Part shown: positions 48,667 to 54,263 of the stretch, piece by piece
Position numbering within the stretch: position 1 is the stretch's first letter
Layout: every line of letters begins with the position of its first letter
Assembly (NCBI RefSeq): GCF_001039355.2
Contig: NW_019773744.1
Span: forward strand, 1 to 54,263
Length of the DNA stretch: 54,263 nt
Direction: 5' to 3'
Source of the DNA: Lingula anatina
Taxonomy: Eukaryota > Brachiopoda > Lingulata > Lingulida > Lingulidae
Translations under genes and position numbers: made by a program
The notes under the pieces: model-generated
The model's input: the letters and a program-made list of their open reading frames with translations, nothing else
The model's database searches: none
What the model was told of the DNA's origin: nothing

Positions 48667-49984
48667 GGAAGAGGCTTTTGTCACACGACAATCCCACTAT
48701 ATGAATCTTTGATGTCGGAAATCATGAAACACGAGTGTTTCTTTTTCTTTTTAACTTCCTGATGTTCGCTAACAAATTGCATCCTAAATAAGGTCAGATG
48801 AAAGGAATGCAACTTGGTCAGAAGGATGTGAGAGTGCGATTGTTCACTTTGTCACCACTATCACAATGCGTCGTGCTTTGGTAGACGTTCATCTCAATCA
48901 CAATGTTTTTGTGACGAAGCCGTTACTATAACTTTCGCCAAGGACGTAATGTTTTTACCTTTGTTGGGTTACTTGTTTACAGTCTAACTCACAAAGTAAT
49001 AGGCAGATTTCGATATCATTTTCAGGATAGGTCGGAAACGGGCTGAGAATGGAATATTTTCGTGGTTGTCCATTAGTTAATTAGATCATTATTGTCATAA
49101 TTATTATAACTATTTTTTATTATGTTTAGTTCTGTGATTTTTGTAACTATGAAAGTCCAATAAACTGATATTTATTGAAGAAGAGATATTTATTGAACAT
49201 TCGACAAATAGGATATAGTAAAGGCAGCTTTTTTCTTTTAATTTCATATAAAAATTAATAAATGTGATCTTATGATTATACCAAAAAGGCAATGGTTATC
49301 TTGAAGATTGGTTACTCACAGTATATACACATAATCTTTCTTACTTGTCCAAATTTCGTATATGACACAAGTGTATAAATAACTAGAAAAGGCTAAAGAA
49401 CTTTACTGCCTGTTCTTCTCTCTCCATCATCGAGATGAATGACACAAAATACGTGTACTTCATTAAGGAATAGTGCCCCACTGCAAAGACTATGCTTTCC
49501 GATCTTCACGTAATGTATGACATTTATTTAATTAAATATCATTATTTTATTAATCATCATGGGGACAGGGTAGAAAATGGAAGCTCCTTATGAAATGCAC
49601 CAAAGAAGAGGGACACAAACCGTGACGGGTATTATTCCATGAACATTTTTCCAGCGCAAGTCACGAATCGATTTGTATATTCATACCGGATATTTATAAC
49701 GTATGCATGTCTTTTTTCTCAAAATCAAATTATTAATCCATCTTGTCTTCCGAAAGACAGTGGCATCCATTTAATGTCCACATGCATACATATATTTATA
49801 TCAGGCTTCCCGCCCCGAGTTTCAGAAAAAGCTAAAACCTGTACCGAAACGGGCAGAGGCACGTTGATAATTAAGGCGTTTCCAGTAACCTCTGGAACAC
49901 AGGGTGTACCACTAATGAACCAGGCTAGATACATGTGGTACCCTGAGGTTCAGAGATTGCTGGTGACTTTAGAGACATGATGGC

Positions 49985-50021
<37 letters not shown>

Positions 50022-51175
50022 GTTCCACCAATCGTTGACTGAAACTCGGGGTACTATCTAGTCTGGTTCGGTGATTGGGCCAGACTCTTTCTGAATCATT
50101 AATTTGAGCTTATGGTGCCGGATCCGAGGGCAGCTCCAATCAAAATACAACACGTTTCACGTGTTTTTACCTCCTGTCTCAATATTATGTTATTGGTCTC
50201 AATGTTATTTGGCATACGGCGATAAATGCGTCCAATATTGAACACCATATCATGTCGGGTCAGAAGAGACGCCATTATGGTGATCTTCAGGCCATCACCT
50301 AAATAATGTTGTTCGCAGGCACTCGTGTCCAATCATGGTGGGACATTGTTATTCTAGCCTAGAATCTAACATATGATGGATCCGAGTTCTAGCTATTGAA
50401 AAGGTACAAAGGTGTCTTATGTCATGTGACACGGCAGACGCAGGGTTCACGTCTGTCACCTTTGCTGTCATAAAAAAAGAGTGACCGTTGGACTCTTTTG
50501 ATGCTAGAAGGCAGTCACCCTAGACGCAGGTGCCAGGTTCGGTACCTTTGCTGTTTTAAAAAGTGTAACCGTCTAACACCTCTAATGTCAGGAGACACGG
50601 GAAACACATTTTTGTCTGATCAATTTTCCTGCTGTGTCAAGAGATATCGCAGCGTCCCCAACCGGCGTTTTGTATGTAGTCCATTTGCTACAAACGCAGA
50701 ATCTTTCAGGATCTTTCATCATTAAGCTCTTCATTACGCTGATCATACCTTGTCACATCATGTGATATCGCCGACATTTAAGAACACGACAAACATTAAA
50801 CGCGTTCCACCTTTGTGTGATAGCGGTTCTTTATTTCCTCTTTTACCCAGAGTTAGCCCTGCGCCCTAAAGTTGTGGGTGCCAGAGCACGGAAATGTAAC
50901 TGGAATAGGAAAAAATGAGATAGACGAATTAAATATCAGGTAAAGCGTGCGGGTTTAGACATGGAGCTTTCTGCATGTATGTCTCATTCGCATTTAAATA
51001 AATAAATAAATAAATAAATAGACCAGATTTTGTCACACCATCTTCCTTTTAGGCAGGACTGTATGTACATCTGTGCAACAATTAAAAAAAAATCAGCTAT
51101 ATGAAAGAAGCACCTTCAACAAATGTCTACATATTTATCTATCAAGTTATTATTAATCATAAATTAATCAAAAAG

Positions 51176-51181
<6 letters not shown>

Positions 51182-51234
<53 letters not shown>
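51182..51234. repeat. (TAA)n microsatellite
   Basis: About 17 TAA units; a weaker ATT/AAT region follows at 51310-51345. Confidence 0.95.
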
Positions 51235-51236
<2 letters not shown>

Positions 51237-53481
51237 TTATAAATGTTACCATCTAAAATATTCCAATATATATATTTCATAGTGCTTCTATAAGTTCTGA
51301 TATTTTAATAACAATCATTATTATTAATATAATAATAATTATTATTCTTTTTTTTTTCACACCTCGCTCACCTTGTCTGGTCTGTTAATGGTTACGTCAC
51401 ATGAAGTGGGACTGTTTCAGGCAGCCGCTCATTTTTGTTTCGCTGTAAGTAAAAGAAAAAATTCCGTAGATAGAAAAAACGTATTTTATCGCTGTCGTCA
51501 GAAAAATGTTCAATTTTTGTTGCACTGCAAGACGTAATGTGATAAATATTGCATGTTTTAATCTGACCATGAAGTATTTTGTTAGAAACGGCTGTCGTCG
51601 TGAAAATGTATGAATAAATAAAACAAAAATGCAAATAGTGAATAACAGGAGCTAAAAAACAAAAAGATGAAAGTTGTAAAGAAAGATAAATGCCTTATTT
51701 ACAAAATCAATCAAATAGCAATCCAATCAAATATTAATTCAAATTGATAAATAAATCAAATAGATGAGTCCTCATAACTATGATCAAGTACATTTTAATA
51801 TTAAATGAAAAAGTGACCCAGTGGCCAAGAAGGGGAATCGTTCAAATGTCCTCTGTTTAGTATCATTTTGCTTGAACAAAGACATTCACAATACAACAAA
51901 AGCGCGACGAGACGCATCTCGGTATACAAGTCAATAGCACGTGTTGTGGAGCTAATCTGACTTCTGTATTAAGACTACCGGCTGTGTTTGGAGATCAGCG
52001 AACGCCACACCGGAGACCTGTTCCCCAAACAATTTCAACAAGCGGTTATAACTATCGATCCGTCATTCAAACACAGAGAGCTTAAAACGTCGATATGAAG
52101 TGCTGTCTCTTTCTCTGCTACGCTTCATAAAACAGAAGCTGATTATTCAGGATATTGCAAATACTGATATAAAGAGCAATCCCTTTTGTTTGCTTGGGAC
52201 TATTATGTTTGCTACTGTACGTAGATTACAAGTTAGGATATTGAATGCGTCGACATTAAGGGTTGCCTTTTCTCTGTTAAGACCACGTAAAATGGCAAAT
52301 GACAGCTGATGATGTTATACTTGTTGACAGAAATCGCGTGCATTCCTCTTAACGTGCAAGCCATGCACCGCGATAGGGAGCACGTGCTATCTTATCTTTC
52401 TTAAGTTCAACTCGTGTGATACTTAAACTTGGTTATACTCAACCGTCTTCCTCAATTTCTTTGCAGATTCATTACTCACTGTACTTACTTTTTATGTAGC
52501 GACGTACAGATGTCATATTGCAACATCTTATTTAGCTTTCATCATGAAGATAGTAAACTATCCGCCTTCTTTTGCTTTGCCTTTTTTATTCGCATGGAGA
52601 AAGACCACTATAAAGAAGACTGTATTGAATATATCGTTTTTCATTGTCATATTCAATTTCTGCGTGGAGGCTGAACGTTTCAGTAATAGGTGTTTTGTCA
52701 ATAGTCGTGATATACGCATGTCATGACACATATAGCATCATGGATCCATTTAAAAAATATCGAATTAAAAAGGCCCCTAAAATGTGAAGATTAAAAGGAC
52801 GAAATGATGTTCCTACTGTTATAAAACAAAATATGCACAGGTGATAATGTTTTATGATAATAAAACTTTGTAAAATGAATAATTATTTTTCTTTTTATTT
52901 TTTGTCGCTATATATTTATCGAAACTCGCGCAAGGGTTACACTGAGTATTCAGATATGAAAATGTCAAAACTGAATTAGTCCTGAAACTGCTTGGAATAA
53001 ACAGCCTTGTATTTTACCATGGAGTCTATACCTCCGCTAAATGTGTTCTGGCCTGACGCTACGGTGGTACTGTACCCCGTATTTCTGTATTTCAATCAGA
53101 AGCGTGTATATATATACTATTATATGAACAGGTTTCATAAATCGCACTGGCATCGAAGTAAAATATTCATAACCATTACAAAAGCAATGGCTATATAAAG
53201 GCTATGCATTGGAATACATGTACAGTATCACAAAACTGTGAAGATGCACCATCGCACTAATAGGTATTGGTTCAGCCAGCCTAATAATGGAATAGATGCG
53301 GGTGTCCATTATTGATATTCTCCATACCGCCTTTACTGCTTTCTACAATATAATGCAGATGAATTAGGATAATTGATATAAATTTTGTCGCCAAACGGAC
53401 AGGGAGCATGCAATCACTAATGGGTTTGGGTAGCATCTGTGACCGACCTCAGTATTGATTCTGGTCATTATTTGGATGTAA

Positions 53482-53656
53482 GGCCCCATTCAGAATAGGG
53501 GAACAATAAGTCCGAGAGTCAAATATGGCCGACCCACTTGAATACTTCCCCTCGGGATATCTATTCAAAGTCTATTAGCGGATTAGACTGCAAGCTTGGT
53601 AGTGGGTCGCCATATTTGACCCTCGGACTAGTTAGTCCCCTATTCTGAATGGAGCC
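53482..53656. mobile_element. Near-palindromic MITE, copy 2
   Basis: 175 bp and closely similar to the 47371 copy over its whole length, including GACCCACTTGAATACTTCCC and CGGGATATCT in the middle. Confidence 0.85.
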
Positions 53657-54263
53657 TAAAATAGCACTTGAATTCTTCACTATGCTGACATATGCTGGTG
53701 AAACCCACGTTATATTGTAGAATTGCCCCTGAAAGCTTTCTGTTGTTAAATATGAACAACATAACATCATTTTATTCTTTGTCATATATGATCATATGTA
53801 ACTATTGTAAGTTCAGAATATACACTGTATCAGTGTAGCATTTTAATTTAAAAAAAGCGCCATGAAACGAAGATGACAATAACAATATAATAAACCTGCA
53901 GCAATGTTGACATAATTGTAGAAAACTGTAACGTATTCAACAATATTTTCGGACAATTGTGCATATGCCGAACGATATTATGCGCAACAATAAGGTGATA
54001 CAATAAATGCGTGGCGGTGCAATACAACTTCAGTGCACTTTAACATATTGTTTGACAGTATATGATACAACGTAACCAACTGGGCTGCATTACAAGCATA
54101 TATCTTGGAAATCCGCACAACAATGTATCAAACTTTTTTATAATATGAAACAGTAAACCTATGATTTTCAGACCATAAGTCGAGCGAAGCATTTTGGGTA
54201 ACAAAAATCAATGCAAATGCAATGCAAAAATTTAAAATGAACTGCAATAGTATTAGTCTAGTC

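Larger units (their letters stand above)
46203..54263. other. Gene-poor 3' region, 8 kb
   Basis: No exon set with conserved motifs or matching phases was found on either strand. It holds (GATA)n at 46672-46716, (CT)n at 48608-48657, (GA)n at 49988-50018, (TAA)n at 51182-51234, two palindromic MITEs, three CACGTG boxes, and diverged tandem repeats at about 50430-50600. Open frames of 60-113 aa are within what random AT-rich DNA gives. Confidence 0.55.

Noticed and set aside
49639-49980. 113-codon plus-strand open frame
   Set aside because: No recognisable domain, splice context or composition bias; length is not remarkable in this window.

Overview
This is eukaryotic, animal nuclear DNA. Genes are broken by short GT-AG introns of a few hundred bases. 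The window is AT-rich and full of microsatellites and small inverted-repeat elements. The gene set (MFF, REC114, SLC22A18, tandem NNMT-type methyltransferases, compact secreted lipases) together with recurrent TAGGCCTA palindromes suggests a marine invertebrate. A lancelet-like deuterostome fits best, but the sequence alone does not settle this. I rebuilt the gene models by hand by matching splice sites, reading phase and protein families.

Layout. (1) 1-10.9 kb: about two and a half tandem copies of a 4.2-4.4 kb unit, each carrying a three-exon class I methyltransferase of the NNMT/PNMT/TEMT (NNMT/INMT) family on the plus strand. Copy A has its first exon outside the window, copies B and C are complete, and copy B carries a 32-A run at the stop codon. 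(2) 13.15-14.95 kb: a two-exon gene for an unrecognised protein, probably methyltransferase-fold. (3) 17.15-19.53 kb: a three-exon unknown gene with two related YxNxDDW-type repeats; a 737-base pure A run sits in its second intron. (4) 20.77-24.61 and 25.31-28.89 kb: two tandem seven-exon genes for compact secreted lipases (293 and 285 aa) with a Ser-Asp-His triad and almost no lid. (5) 30.39-32.96 kb, minus strand: MFF, the mitochondrial fission factor. (6) 34.18-37.63 kb, plus strand, head-to-head with MFF: REC114, a meiotic double-strand-break factor. (7) 40.77-46.20 kb, plus strand: SLC22A18, a 12-TM major-facilitator transporter. (8) 46.2-54.3 kb: no supportable gene; microsatellites, two copies of a near-palindromic MITE, and a cluster of CACGTG boxes.

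The most interesting structural theme is that several local duplications cover splice junctions: five tandem copies of a lipase 5' splice site, a copied lipase exon/intron junction inside another intron, a copied SLC22A18 exon-8 end with a broken donor, and three tandem copies of the SLC22A18 exon-2 acceptor region. Two assembly faults are also visible: a 240-bp exact repeat around a single N, and a 338-N gap whose two edges carry the same sequence. I found no clearly new multi-gene system. The best candidates for undescribed biology are the two unrecognised genes, the NNMT-type array with a changed active-site position, and the tandem-donor array.
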